NCBI GenBank assembly: GCA_963834875.1
Contig: CAWIDG010000027.1
Span: forward strand, 248,001 to 312,000
Direction: 5' to 3'
DNA: 64,000 bases
Source: DATAGF01 sp963834875
GTDB taxonomy: Bacteria > Actinomycetota > Thermoleophilia > Miltoncostaeales > Miltoncostaeaceae
Shown: one piece after another, positions 7,873-17,517 of the stretch
How the letters are laid out: every line of letters starts with the position of its first letter
Position numbering within the stretch: position 1 is the first letter of the stretch
Notes under the pieces: generated by a model
Seen by the model: only the letters and a program-made list of their open reading frames with translations
Told to the model about the DNA's origin: nothing
The model's database searches: none
Made by a program: the position numbers and the translations under genes

Positions 7873-8880
7873 GTGCCCCATCGCCCCCGATCGCTCGAGC
7901 TCGGCATGGCGACCTATCTGGTGAAGAAGCGCTTGATCCAGCGCGCCGAGCGCTTCCCCGTGACCCTCATGCTCGAGCCGCTCGAGATCTGCAACCTCGC
8001 CTGTCACGGGTGCGGCCGCATCCGCGAGTACGAGCACGTCTTCCACAAGCGCATGGAGGTGGAGGAGTGCCTGCGCGTCGCCGAGGAGGCGGGCGCGCCG
8101 ATCGTGAACATCCCGGGCGGCGAGCCGATGATCCACAAGCAGATCGACGAGATCGTGAACGGCATCACCGCGCAGGGCCGGTTCGTCTACATGTGCACGA
8201 ACGGCCTGCTGATGAACCGGGCGTTCGGCCGCATCCCACCGTCGAGCAAATTCGCCTTCGTGGTGCACCTGGACGGCATGCGCGAGGTGCACGACAAGGC
8301 GGTCGACCGCGATGGGGTGTTCGACAAGGCGACGACCTACATGCGCGAGGCCATCTCGCTCGGCTACCGGGTGTGCACGAACACGACGATCTACCGCGGC
8401 ACCCCGGCCGAGGAGTACGTCGAGCTCTTCGCCTTCCTGAAGGAGATGGGTGTCGAGGGTTGCATCACGTCGCCGGGCTTCGACTACGAGTCGGTCACCC
8501 ACGACCGCGAGCAGTTCCTCGCCCGCAAAGAGGCGCAGGCGCTGTACTCACAGGTGCACGACCTGTGCGATCACATGGACATCCCCTTCTACAACAACCC
8601 CCTCTTCCACGAGTTCCTGCAGGGCAAGCGCGACTACAGGTGCACGGCATGGGCGATGCCGACGTACACCGTGGAGGGGTGGCGCAGCCCGTGTTACCTC
8701 CTCGCCGACAAGCACGTCGGAAGCCTTCGCGAGCTCTACGAGGAGACCGACTGGGACGCCTACGGGACGGACAGGGACCCCAGGTGCGCGAATTGCCTCA
8801 TGCACTGCGGGTATGAGGCGAGCACGATCCTCGACGCCTTCAAGAGCCCGCGCGACCTGGTGACCCTGGCCCGCTCGTGA
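7873..8880 (+). CDS. hpnH: Hopanoid biosynthesis radical SAM protein HpnH (adenosylhopane synthase)
   Basis: 335 residues. HpnH adds the 5'-deoxyadenosyl group to diploptene to give adenosylhopane, the first step of C35 hopanoid side-chain formation. The radical-SAM [4Fe-4S] cluster motif CNLACHGCG is at about residue 38, followed by IPGGEP and MCTNGLL; C-terminal cysteines occur in CANCLMHCGYE. AGGAG at 7862-7866 fixes the GTG start at 7873, 6 nt downstream. It overlaps hpnG by 4 bases. The order hpnH-hpnG-hpnA-shc supports co-expression. Near-certain assignment. Confidence 0.95.
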   Translation: MPHRPRSLELGMATYLVKKRLIQRAERFPVTLMLEPLEICNLACHGCGRIREYEHVFHKRMEVEECLRVAEEAGAPIVNIPGGEPMIHKQIDEIVNGITAQGRFVYMCTNGLLMNRAFGRIPPSSKFAFVVHLDGMREVHDKAVDRDGVFDKATTYMREAISLGYRVCTNTTIYRGTPAEEYVELFAFLKEMGVEGCITSPGFDYESVTHDREQFLARKEAQALYSQVHDLCDHMDIPFYNNPLFHEFLQGKRDYRCTAWAMPTYTVEGWRSPCYLLADKHVGSLRELYEETDWDAYGTDRDPRCANCLMHCGYEASTILDAFKSPRDLVTLARS

Positions 8881-9512
8881 TCGCGGTGGTGTGCGCCGTT
8901 CCCGCCGAGCGGCGCGCCCTGGCGGAGCTGGCGGGGCCGGACCTGGCGCTCCACGTCTCGGGGATGGGCGCGGCCGCGGCCGAGCGCACGGCGGCGGCCG
9001 TGACCGCGCAGCCGTTGCGGGCGCTCGTGTCGGCGGGCTTCTGCGGCGCGCTCTCGCCGGACCTGCGGGTGGGCGACCTCGTGGCGCCCGACGAGGTGCG
9101 CGACGAGGCGAGCGGCGAGAGCTTCGCGCCCGACCCGGAGATGCTCGCCGCCGCGCCGGGCGCGCGCGGCACGCTGGTGAGCGCGGTGCGGCTGGCCCGG
9201 ACCCCTGCCGACCGGGCCCGCCTCGACGGGCTCGCGGTCGACATGGAGAGCGCGGCCCTCGCGCGCGCCTCCCGGGCGGCCGGCATCCCGTTCCTCGCGC
9301 TCCGGGCGGTGACCGACGAGACGCGCCACCGCCTCCCGGACTTCGACGGCCTGATGGACGCCGCCGGCCGGCTGACGCCCGGCGCCGGCCTGCTCTACTT
9401 CCTGCGCCACCCGCGCGACGTGCCCGCCCTCGTGAGGCTGGGGCCCGCGGTCCGGGAGGCCGGCCGGGCGCTGCGCGCCGGGCTCGAGCAGACGCTCCGG
9501 AGGCTGAGGTGA
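8877..9512 (+). CDS. hpnG: Hopanoid-associated phosphorylase HpnG
   Basis: 211 residues, GTG start overlapping the hpnH stop (GTGA). It belongs to the purine nucleoside phosphorylase fold: VSGMGAAAAERT, the phosphate-binding region VSAGFCGALSPDL and the ribose-binding VDMESAALAR are visible. HpnG releases adenine from adenosylhopane to give phosphoribohopane. Length and neighbours fit. The glycine-rich N-terminus IAVVCAVPAERRAL is typical of 5'-methylthioadenosine/nucleosidase relatives, and the operon context decides for HpnG. Confidence 0.9.
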   Translation: MIAVVCAVPAERRALAELAGPDLALHVSGMGAAAAERTAAAVTAQPLRALVSAGFCGALSPDLRVGDLVAPDEVRDEASGESFAPDPEMLAAAPGARGTLVSAVRLARTPADRARLDGLAVDMESAALARASRAAGIPFLALRAVTDETRHRLPDFDGLMDAAGRLTPGAGLLYFLRHPRDVPALVRLGPAVREAGRALRAGLEQTLRRLR

Positions 9513-10555
9513 GCACGGCGCTCGTCACCGGCGCGACCGGGTTCGTGGGCGGCCACGTCGCCTCCCACCTCCTCGCGCACGGATGGGCGGTGCGCGCGCT
9601 CGTGCGCCCGCAGAGCATGGGATCGGGTCGCCTGCCCGAGGGCTGCGAGCCCGTCGCCGGCGACCTCCGCGACGCCGGGGCGGTCGAGCGCGCGACCCGC
9701 GGGGCCGACGCCGTCTTCCACGTCGCCGCCCTCTACTCGCTGGCCCGCCACCGGGCCGCCGAGGTGCGCCAGACGAACGTTGACGGTACAAGCAACGTCC
9801 TGCGCGCGGCCGCGCAGGAGGGCGTGCCCGTGGTCCACACGTCGTCGGTGGCGACCGTCGGCCTGCCCGCGGACGGCAGCCCGGGCGACGAGGACACCCC
9901 CCAGCCGCCGGCGCAGGTGATCGGCGCGTACAAGCGATCGAAGGTGGCGTCGGAGCGCCTGGCGCTCGCGGCGGCGGCGGATGGGCGCCACGTCGTGGTG
10001 GTGAACCCGACCGCGCCCGTGGGCCCGGGCGACCACGCGCCGACCCCCACCGGCCGGATCGTGTCCGACTTCCTCGCCGGACGGATGCCGGCCTACGTCG
10101 ACACCGGCCTGAACCTGGTGGACGTCCGCGACGTGGCGGCCGGGCACCGCCTGGCGCTCGAGCGGGGCGCGCCGGGGCGGCGCTACATCCTGGGCAACGA
10201 GAACATGACGCTGCGCGAGATCCTCGCCGCGCTGGCGAGCATCGCCGGGCGGCGCGCCCCCCGGGTGCGCCTGCCGCACGCGGTGGCGATCGCGGTCGCG
10301 GCCGTCGACGAGATCATCGAGGGCCGGATGCTCGGCCGTGAGCCCCTCGCCCCGCTCGACGGCGCGCTCATGGCGCGCAAGCGGATGTTCGTGGACGGGT
10401 CGCGCGCCGTCCGCGAGCTCGGGATGCCTCAGTCGCCGGTGCGCGCAGCCCTCGCCGACGCGGTGGAGTGGTTCCGGACGGAGCGACGGCGCGTGGGCCC
10501 CTCGACCCCGGCCCCTGACCCGAGGCGGGCGGCGGGCTCGCGGCGGCCGACGTGA
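9509..10555 (+). CDS. hpnA: Hopanoid-associated NAD-dependent sugar epimerase/dehydratase HpnA
   Basis: 348 residues, GTG start overlapping hpnG by 4 bases. Extended SDR: nucleotide-binding TGATGFVGGHVA, then VFHVAALYSL, active-site serine region HTSSVATVG and catalytic YKRSK (YxxxK). The C-terminal GNENMTLREIL and RMLGREPLAPLDG blocks are those of HpnA. HpnA is found with hopanoid side-chain genes, but its exact step is not settled. The last 30 residues are a proline/arginine-rich tail unlike the family core. Confidence 0.92.
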   Translation: MSTALVTGATGFVGGHVASHLLAHGWAVRALVRPQSMGSGRLPEGCEPVAGDLRDAGAVERATRGADAVFHVAALYSLARHRAAEVRQTNVDGTSNVLRAAAQEGVPVVHTSSVATVGLPADGSPGDEDTPQPPAQVIGAYKRSKVASERLALAAAADGRHVVVVNPTAPVGPGDHAPTPTGRIVSDFLAGRMPAYVDTGLNLVDVRDVAAGHRLALERGAPGRRYILGNENMTLREILAALASIAGRRAPRVRLPHAVAIAVAAVDEIIEGRMLGREPLAPLDGALMARKRMFVDGSRAVRELGMPQSPVRAALADAVEWFRTERRRVGPSTPAPDPRRAAGSRRPT

Positions 10556-12446
10556 CCACCGGCACGGTCCACGGATCGTCGGTGCGCGACGAGGCCCGCG
10601 AGGCCCTCGAGCGGGGGGTGGCGCACCTGCGCCGCCTGCAGTCGCCCGAGGGCTTCTGGTGGGGCGAGCTGGAGTCGAATCCAACGATCACCGCCGAGCA
10701 CGTCTTCCTCCTGGAGGCCCTCGGGATGGCCGACGACGAGCTGCGCCGCCGGCTGGCCAACGAGCTGCTCGCGGTCCAGGGCGCCGACGGCGGCTGGCGG
10801 GTCTGGTACTCGGGGCCGGCCGACCTCTCGACGACCGCCGAGGCCTATTACGCCCTGCGCCTCTGCGGCATCCCGGCCTCGGACCCGCGCCTGGCCCGCG
10901 CGCGCGAGGTCGTGCTGGCCGGCGGCGGCGTCAACCGGGCGCGGTTCTTCACCAAGCTCTGGCTCGCGGTGCTCGGCCAGTACCCGTGGTCGGCGCTGCC
11001 GGTGCTGCCGCCCGAGATGATCCTGCTGCCGGCGCGCGCGCCCATGTCCCCCTACCGCTTCGCGAGCTGGGCGCGGGGGACCTTCGTGGCGCTGATGATC
11101 GTCCTCTCCCGCAACCCGACCTTCCGCCAGCCGGTCGGCTGCGAGGAGCTCTTCCCCGAGCCCCCAGGGACGGGCCCGGCGCCGCGCTCCAAGACGCCGG
11201 GACCGTGGACGCCGGTGCTGACGCGCAGCCTGACGCTGGCGCGGCTCTACAACCGGCGGCCGATCCGGCGGGTGCGGCGCCTGGCCGAGGCGCGGGTGGC
11301 GCGCTGGATCTGCGAGCGCCAGGAGGCGGACGGCTCGTGGGGCGGGATCCAGCCGCCCTGGGTGTACTCGATCCTGGCGCTGCACGCGCTCGGCTTCCCG
11401 CTCGACCACCCGGTCATCGCGCGCGGGCTGGCCGGGTTCGAGGGGGCGTTCGCGCTGGACCTCGACGACGGGGAGCGCCTGCGCATCCAGGCGTGCCTGT
11501 CGCCCGTGTGGGACACCGCGCTGGCGGCCATCGCGCTCGCCGACGCTGGAGCGGCGCCCGAGGACCGGGCGCTGGAGACGGCTGCCGCCTGGCTGCTCGC
11601 GAAGGAGGTGACCCGGTACGGCGACTGGCACCGGATCCCGCGGCGGGGCCGGCCGGGGGGATGGTCCTTCGAGTTCGAGAACGAGAACTACCCGGACACC
11701 GACGACACCGCGGAGGTGCTGATCGCCCTGCGCCGGTCCGGGCACCCGCCGTCGCACCCGGCGATCCGCCGCGGCGTTCGACTGGTTGCTCGCGATGCAG
11801 AGCGCGTGCGGAGGATGGGGGTCCTTCGACGTTGACAACGACCGCCGCGTGATGACCCAGATCCCGCTCTGCGACTTCGGCGAGGTCATCGACCCCCCCA
11901 CCGAGGACGTCACGGCGCACGTCGTCGAGGCGCTCGTGCAGTGCGGCCTGCCCCCGGGGCACCCGGCCGTGCGCCGGGGCGTCGGCTACCTGTGGCGCAC
12001 CCAGCGGGACGACGGGTCGTGGTGGGGGCGGTGGGGCGTGAACCACGTGTACGGCACCGGGGCCGTGCTCCCGGCGCTGGCGGCGGCCCGGGAGGACATG
12101 TCCGACCGGCGGGTCCGCCGGGCCGTCGGCTGGCTGGCGGATCACCAGAACGCCGACGGCGGCTGGGGCGAGAGCGTCCTGAGCTACCGCGACCCGGCGT
12201 GGGTCGGGCGCGGCGACTCGACCGCCTCGCAGACGGCGTGGGCGCTGCTCGGGCTGCTGGCCGCCGAGCCGGGCCACGCGGCCGTCGAGCGGCGGGCTGG
12301 CCTTCCTCGCGCGCACCCAGCGGCCCGACGGCTCCTGGGACGAGCCCTGGTACACCGGGACCGGCTTCCCGATGGACTTCATGATCAACTACCACCTCTA
12401 CCGCCAGACCTTCCCGGTGACCGCGCTGGGGAGGGCCCTGCGGTGA
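10552..12446 (+). CDS. shc: Squalene-hopene cyclase, broken by two +1 shifts
   Basis: Rebuilt length 630 residues, normal for the family. Cyclises squalene to hopene/hopanol at the membrane. The catalytic DTDD motif (in NYPDTDDTAEV) and several QW-type repeats (QEADGSWGG, QNADGGWGES, QRPDGSW) are visible, with CGGWGSFDVDNDRR mid-protein. The frame breaks at about 11776 (between ..AIRRG and FDWLLAMQ) and at about 12293 (between ..AVER and GLAFLART). Dropping one base at each site gives one uninterrupted protein ending FPVTALGRALR, and 1895 minus 2 is divisible by three. GTG start overlaps the hpnA stop; the stop overlaps hpnC. Confidence 0.93.
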
Positions 12447-13315
12447 CCGCGGTGGCCTCGGAGGGACAGGCCGCCGCGCGGGCCGCGACGCGGGCCCACG
12501 ACGAGAATTTCCCGGTCGCCTTCCTGCTCGCGTCGCGGGACGTCCGCGCCGACATGCGCGCCGTCTATGCCTTCTGCCGCGCCACCGACGACCTCGGCGA
12601 CGAGGGGCCCGGCGGGCCGGGGGAGCGGCTGGCGGCGCTCGACGCATGGGAGGACGACCTGCGCAGGGCGGTCGCGGGCGGCGAGGCGGCGGACCCGCGC
12701 CTGGCTGCGCTCGCCGAGATGATCGCGCGCCGCGGCCTGCCGCTCGGCCCCTTCCTGCGCCTGATCGAGGCGAACCGCATGGACCAGCGCCGCGCGCGCT
12801 GGGGGACCCACGAGGACCTGCTCGACTACTGCCGGCACTCGGCCACGCCGGTCGGCGAGATGGTGCTCGGCGTGCTCGGATACCGAGACCCGTGGAGGGT
12901 CGGGATGAGCGATGCCACCTGCATCGGCCTGCAGCTCGTCAACTTCTGGCAGGACATCGCGCGCGACCTGCGCGACCGCGACCGGATCTACCTGCCCGCG
13001 GAGGACATGGAGCGCTTCGGCGTCGCCGAGGACGACCTGCGCCGGCCGCCGGCCGGCGAGGCGGTGCGGCGGCTCGTGGCGTTCGAGGTCGAGCGGGCCC
13101 GCGCCTACCTGCTCGACGGCGCGCCCCTCCACCGCTTCGTGCCCCGCCGCGTCTCGCTCGACCTGCGCATGTTCAGCGCCGGCGGGCTGGCCCTCTGCGA
13201 CGCCATCGCGCGGCAGGGCTACGACACGCTGGCCCGCCGCCCGGCGCCGGGACGGCTCGGCCGGGCCCGCATCGCCGCGGCCGCGGCGCGGCGTGCGCTG
13301 GGGCCCGGCCGGTGA
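12443..13315 (+). CDS. hpnC: Squalene synthase HpnC (hydroxysqualene synthase)
   Basis: 290 residues, GTG start overlapping the shc stop. Starts with the HpnC-type DENFPVAFLLASRDVR; the first Asp-rich motif is FCRATDDLGDEG and the second NFWQDIARDLRDRDRIYLP. In the three-enzyme route HpnD makes presqualene diphosphate, HpnC converts it to hydroxysqualene and HpnE reduces it to squalene. The neighbouring hpnD and hpnE complete the set, so no eukaryote-type squalene synthase is needed. Confidence 0.92.
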   Translation: MTAVASEGQAAARAATRAHDENFPVAFLLASRDVRADMRAVYAFCRATDDLGDEGPGGPGERLAALDAWEDDLRRAVAGGEAADPRLAALAEMIARRGLPLGPFLRLIEANRMDQRRARWGTHEDLLDYCRHSATPVGEMVLGVLGYRDPWRVGMSDATCIGLQLVNFWQDIARDLRDRDRIYLPAEDMERFGVAEDDLRRPPAGEAVRRLVAFEVERARAYLLDGAPLHRFVPRRVSLDLRMFSAGGLALCDAIARQGYDTLARRPAPGRLGRARIAAAAARRALGPGR

Positions 13316-14166
13316 CGCTCGACGAGGCGTACGACGCCTGCCGGAGCATCGCCCGCGGGGAGGCGCGCAACTTCTACTACGGCTTCATCCTGCTGCCCCC
13401 GGAGCGCCGGTCCGGCATCTACGCGGCCTACGCCTTCAGCCGCCGGGCCGACGACAGCGTCGACGGTGACGGCAGCGCGGCGCGCCGGCTCGCGGCGGTG
13501 GCCGAGCGCCGCGACGAGCTCGACGCCTGCTACGCGGGCGAGCCCCCCGACGACGATCCCGTCCTTGTCGCGCTCACGGACACCGTGCGCCGCTTCGGCG
13601 TGCCGCGCGAGCACCTCGACGCCCTGCTGGACGGCGTGGCGATGGACCTCACGATCGCCCGCTACCCGGACTTCCCGGCGCTCAAGGAGTACTGCGACCG
13701 GGTGGCCGGAGCGGTCGGGCTCGTGAGCCTCCACGTCTTCGGCTTCTCGGACCCGGCGGCGCCGGGCCACGCCGCCGACCTCGGCGTCGCCATGCAGCTC
13801 GTGAACATCATGCGCGACGTCGCCGAGGACGCCGGGCGCGACCGGATCTACCTGCCCGCCGACGAGATGGCGGCCCACGGCGTGGCCGAGGCCGACGTCA
13901 TGGACGGCGTCGCGACGGCCGGCTTCCGGGCGCTCATGCGCGACCAGGGCGCCCGCGCGCGCGACTACTTCGCCCGCGGGGAGCGGCTCCTGCCGCTGCT
14001 CGACCGGCGCGCGCGCATGTGCGTGTCGATGCTGTCGGGTCTCTACCGCGAGATCCTCGACGCCATCGAGGCCCGCGACCACGACGTCCTCGCGGGGAGG
14101 GTGTCGCTGTTGACGCCCCACAAGCTCGCGCTGATGGGCCGCCGCACCGCCTCGGCCCTGCGGTGA
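13312..14166 (+). CDS. hpnD: Presqualene diphosphate synthase HpnD
   Basis: 284 residues. GTG at 13312 overlaps the hpnC stop by 4 bases. It has the phytoene/squalene synthase motifs ARNFYYGFILLPPERR, AFSRRADDSVD (first Asp-rich region) and LVNIMRDVAEDAGRDRIYLP (second). Condenses two farnesyl diphosphates to presqualene diphosphate. The FYYGF..PERR N-terminus separates HpnD from the ENFPV-type HpnC upstream. The C-terminus SLLTPHKLALMGRRTA is typical. Confidence 0.92.
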   Translation: MTLDEAYDACRSIARGEARNFYYGFILLPPERRSGIYAAYAFSRRADDSVDGDGSAARRLAAVAERRDELDACYAGEPPDDDPVLVALTDTVRRFGVPREHLDALLDGVAMDLTIARYPDFPALKEYCDRVAGAVGLVSLHVFGFSDPAAPGHAADLGVAMQLVNIMRDVAEDAGRDRIYLPADEMAAHGVAEADVMDGVATAGFRALMRDQGARARDYFARGERLLPLLDRRARMCVSMLSGLYREILDAIEARDHDVLAGRVSLLTPHKLALMGRRTASALR

Positions 14167-15497
14167 CAGGCGGACGAGCCCGGCCGCGGCTGGTCGTCTG
14201 CGGCGGCGGCCTCGCGGGCGTTGCCGCCGCCGTCGAGGGCGCGGGGCTCGGGGCCGAGGTGACGCTGGTGGAGCGGCGGCCGTTCCTCGGCGGCAAGGCG
14301 TACAGCTTCACCGACCCCGACACCGGGCGGGAGGTTGACAACGGCCAGCACGTCTTCCTCGGATGCTGCCCCGCCTACATCCGCCTGCTGCGGCTGCTCG
14401 GCACCCTGCGCCACACGTCGCTCCAGCGCCGGCTGGACGCGCCGGTGCGGGACCGGGCCGGCCGCGTCGGGGCGCTGCGCGCCGCGCCTCTCCCGGCACC
14501 GCTCCATCTCGGGCTCTCGTTCGCGGCCTACCCGCACCTGTCGCCGGGCGAGAAGGCGGCGGCGCTGCGGGCCCTGGCGGCCCTCGCCGCCATGACCGAG
14601 CGGGCCCGGGGGGAGATCGACCGCCTCAGCTTCGCCGACTGGCTCGCCGAGCGCGGCCAGTCCCCGGAGGGCGTGCGCCGGTTCTGGGACCTCATCGTGC
14701 TGCCGACCTGCAACGACCGCAGCGACCGCGTCTCGGCGGCGCTGGCGGCGTTCGTCTTCCGGCGCGGGTTCCTGCAGACGTCGCGAGGCTCGGCGATCGG
14801 GTGGTCGCGCGTGGGCCTGAGCCGCCTGGTCGACCCGGCCGCCCGCGAGTTCCTGGCGGCGCGGGGCGGACGCGTCGTCGCCGGAGCCGCCGTCTCCGAG
14901 GCCGGGCCCGGCGGGGTGACCCTGGCCGACGGGACGGCGCTGCCGGCCGACGCGGTCGTCCTCGCCATGCCGCCGGCGCGGGTTCGCGCGGCGGCGCCGG
15001 CGGCGCTGGCCGAGGACCCCGGGCTCGGGGCCTCGCCGATCGTGAACGTGCACGTCTGGTACGACCGCCCGGTCATGGACGAGCGGTTCACGGCCGTCGT
15101 TGACAGCCCGGTCCAGTGGATCTTCAACCGCACGGCGATGGGAGGCGGCGACGGCTCATCCCATCACCTGGCCATCTCGATCTCGGGGGCCCGCGAGGAG
15201 GTCGAGGTGCCGCGGGCCGAGCTGGCCGAGGCGATGCGCGCCGAGCTGGAGCACCTCCTCCCCCGCGCCCGCTCGGCAAGGGCCCTGGCGACCGCCGTGG
15301 TGAAGGAGCCGCAGGCCACCTTCGCCGCCGCACCGGGCCAGGCCGCCCGCCGCCCCGGGCCCGCCACCCCGCTCGAGCGCGTCGCCCTGGCCGGCGCTTG
15401 GACCGCCACGGGATGGCCCGCCACGATGGAGGGCGCGGTCCGCAGCGGCATCGTCGCCGCCCGGCACGTCCTCGGGGACCGGGTGCAGCGGTCCTGA
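14163..15497 (+). CDS. hpnE: Hydroxysqualene dehydroxylase HpnE
   Basis: 444 residues, GTG start overlapping hpnD. FAD-dependent amine-oxidase/phytoene-desaturase fold: dinucleotide-binding LVVCGGGLAGVAAAVEGAG, then VERRPFLGGKAYSF and DNGQHVFLGC, with the C-terminal FAD signature LAGAWTATGWPATMEGAVRSG. It reduces hydroxysqualene to squalene, closing the squalene branch. Last gene of the hopanoid operon, followed by the palindromic iterons. Confidence 0.93.
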   Translation: MTGGRARPRLVVCGGGLAGVAAAVEGAGLGAEVTLVERRPFLGGKAYSFTDPDTGREVDNGQHVFLGCCPAYIRLLRLLGTLRHTSLQRRLDAPVRDRAGRVGALRAAPLPAPLHLGLSFAAYPHLSPGEKAAALRALAALAAMTERARGEIDRLSFADWLAERGQSPEGVRRFWDLIVLPTCNDRSDRVSAALAAFVFRRGFLQTSRGSAIGWSRVGLSRLVDPAAREFLAARGGRVVAGAAVSEAGPGGVTLADGTALPADAVVLAMPPARVRAAAPAALAEDPGLGASPIVNVHVWYDRPVMDERFTAVVDSPVQWIFNRTAMGGGDGSSHHLAISISGAREEVEVPRAELAEAMRAELEHLLPRARSARALATAVVKEPQATFAAAPGQAARRPGPATPLERVALAGAWTATGWPATMEGAVRSGIVAARHVLGDRVQRS

Positions 15498-15538
15498 GCG
15501 AGGCGGGCGGCCGCCCGGTGACGCGATCCTCGCCGAAT

Positions 15539-15596
15539 CGGCCAATTGGCACGCGGCGCATCGGCCAATTGGCACGCGGCGCGTCGGCCAATTGGC
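15539..15596. repeat. Three 23-bp direct repeats, each with the palindrome GCCAATTGGC
   Basis: CGGCCAATTGGCACGCGGCG-type units begin at 15539, 15562 and 15585, an exact 23-bp period. Each contains the 10-bp perfect palindrome GCCAATTGGC. They lie between the convergent ends of hpnE (15497) and the DMT transporter (15621), where a promoter operator is not expected. AT-rich centres make them stand out from the GC-rich background. No spacer diversity, so not a CRISPR array. Confidence 0.9.
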
Positions 15597-15620
15597 ACAC
15601 GCCACGGCGGCCGGGGGCCG

Positions 15621-16479
15621 TCAGCCCGGGACGGGACGCGCCCGCGCGAGCGAGCGGGCCGTCGTGTGGGTCAGGAGCCAGACGCCGATCCCCACCAGGA
15701 TCAGGCCGACGGTGAGCTGGGCGGCGGCGGCGGGCTCGGTCGGCCATTCCTCCCCGAACAGGACCGGCGCGAGCGCGACGGGCACGAGGGTGTTGACCAC
15801 GCCCACGATCGACTCCACGGTCGTGGCCTCGCCGGCCTGGAGGGCGCTCGTCTTGGCGAGGTAGCCGATCCCGCCGACCGCGAAGGCGCTTCCGAAGGCC
15901 AGGCCGAGGAGCGCCCAGCGCGAGGTGTCGATGGAGTCGGCCATCAGCTTGGACAGGATCCCGTTGAGGGCCCAGGCGCAGCCGCAGGAGAGCGCCATCA
16001 GCCGGACGTCGATCGAGATCCCCCGGGCGCGGGCGGCGAAGACCCACAGCGCGCCGGCCAGCAACAGGCCGGCGCAGATCAGCCACGGGAGCGGCCCCGC
16101 GATGGAGACCTCCCGCGGGGGCGAGTGGAGCGCGACCAGCGCGACCCCGCCGGCCAGGAGCGCGATGCCGATCAGCGAGGACACGCGCGGCTTCTCGTGC
16201 AGGACGATCAGCGAGAACAGCACCAGCACGAACAGGCCGAGCGCCATCGCCGGGCGCGACGATCGTGAGCGGGGCGACCAGCAGGGCGGCGGTCTTCAGC
16301 GCCCAGCCGGCGAGGTCGAGCACGGCGGCCAGCCGCCAGAGCGGCCGCTTGACCAGGCTCACGAGCAGATCCAGGCGCAGCGACTGCGCCGCGGGCTGGC
16401 GCCGCGCCTCCAGCGCCGTGAGCACGACGCCGAGGTTCGCGGAGACGGCCGCGGACGTGATCAGGACAAAGGTCAGCAA
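15621..16479 (-). CDS. DMT/EamA-type membrane transporter, broken by one +1 shift
   Basis: Rebuilt length 285 residues with about ten hydrophobic helices, the size of the drug/metabolite transporter superfamily. TTG at 16479 starts LTFVLITSAAVSANLG. The frame breaks at about 16246 between LLVAPLTIVAP and MALGLFVLVLFSLIVLHE; dropping one base restores the protein. The block LHEKPRVSSLIGIALLAGGVALV is typical of the second EamA repeat entry. Substrate unknown. Divergent from the downstream PAP2 gene. Confidence 0.72.
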
Positions 16480-16559
16480 AGGACCCCCGCCGGTGTGGGC
16501 TCGACCAGGTGACCGATGTTACGATCCGGCGGCTCCGGTCCCTTCTGGGGAGTCGTCCG

Positions 16560-17453
16560 ATGGCGCGTCGAGTTCAGGGGACGGCGGGGCTCCCGCAGGC
16601 CCTGCTCGCCTCGTCGAGGGCGGATCTCGCGCGGCTGGGCGCCGCGGCACGGAGCGCCCGCCGCGCCGCGGCGTCGGTGGGCAGCGGCTGGCGCGAGGGC
16701 CTCATCGCGGCCGTCGCCTACGGGCTCTACAGCCTGGTGAAGGGGGTCTGGGGCGGGTCGCTCGAGGAGGGCCGGCGCGCCGCGGCCTCGCTCATCGACC
16801 TCGAGAAGTCCCTGGGCATCTACGTCGAGCCGGACCTCCAGCGGTTCTTCGTCGATCACCACCTGGGGATGCCCTTCTGGAACGCGTTCTATGTCGTGAG
16901 CCAGGTCGTCGTGCTGCCGCTGACGCTGTTCCTCGTCTACCGGTACGCGCGCGGCTCCTACGCCTTCGTGCGCAACATGGCGGTGATCTCGTGGACGGCC
17001 GGCGTCATCTGGTACGCCCTCCAGCCGGTCGCCCCGCCCCGCCTCCTCGCCTCGGGCTTCACGGACACGGTCAGCACACAGACCTTCTTCGAGCTCGACT
17101 CGGAATTCATCCGGGCCTTCTACAACCCCGTGGCGGCGATGCCGAGCCTGCACGTGGGGATGGCGCCGGTGGTCGCCTGGGCGCTGATCCGCCTGACGCC
17201 CTGGGTCTGGACCAAGGTGCTCGGCGTCGCATACCCCTTCCTCGTCGCCGTCTCGATCGTCGTCACGGGCAACCACTTCATCCTCGACATCGTCGGCGGG
17301 CTCGCGGTGGTCCTGCCGGCCGCGGCCATCTCGGCCTGGCTGGTGCGCGAGCCACGGCCGGGCCCGAGCCGGGCCGCGGTGGCACTGCGGGGCGTGCATC
17401 CGGGCGGCCGCTCGAGCGCCTCCCGCGACCGGGGCCCCGCGCCGAGGACCTAG
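16560..17453 (+). CDS. PAP2-superfamily membrane protein, inositol-phosphotransferase (Aur1/Ipt1)-like
   Basis: 297 residues from the ATG at 16560, which has GGGGAG 8 nt upstream; an in-frame GTG at 16509 would add 17 residues. Residues 1-45 are a basic soluble segment, followed by five to six helices. The PAP2 blocks are VAMPSLHVGMAPV-like (AAMPSLHVG) and GNHFILDIVGG, the split H...HxxxD arrangement used by actinobacterial phosphatases and phosphoinositol transferases. Lipid-linked substrate likely, identity unknown. Followed 64 bp later by zwf. Confidence 0.8.
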   Translation: MARRVQGTAGLPQALLASSRADLARLGAAARSARRAAASVGSGWREGLIAAVAYGLYSLVKGVWGGSLEEGRRAAASLIDLEKSLGIYVEPDLQRFFVDHHLGMPFWNAFYVVSQVVVLPLTLFLVYRYARGSYAFVRNMAVISWTAGVIWYALQPVAPPRLLASGFTDTVSTQTFFELDSEFIRAFYNPVAAMPSLHVGMAPVVAWALIRLTPWVWTKVLGVAYPFLVAVSIVVTGNHFILDIVGGLAVVLPAAAISAWLVREPRPGPSRAAVALRGVHPGGRSSASRDRGPAPRT

Positions 17454-17517
17454 CGCCTGGCGAAGGGCGCAGCCCGCGGGATAGCATCGGCGCGCCGCGA
17501 ACCGGGGTGGGCCGCTG

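Noticed and set aside
11776..12293. Programmed frameshift of prfB type in shc and other broken genes
   Set aside because: No in-frame stop codon, no consistent slippery codon and no strong internal Shine-Dalgarno common to the sites; kept only as an open alternative in the findings.
15539..15596. CRISPR array
   Set aside because: Only three 23-bp units, no distinct spacers and no cas genes; the pattern is an iteron array.
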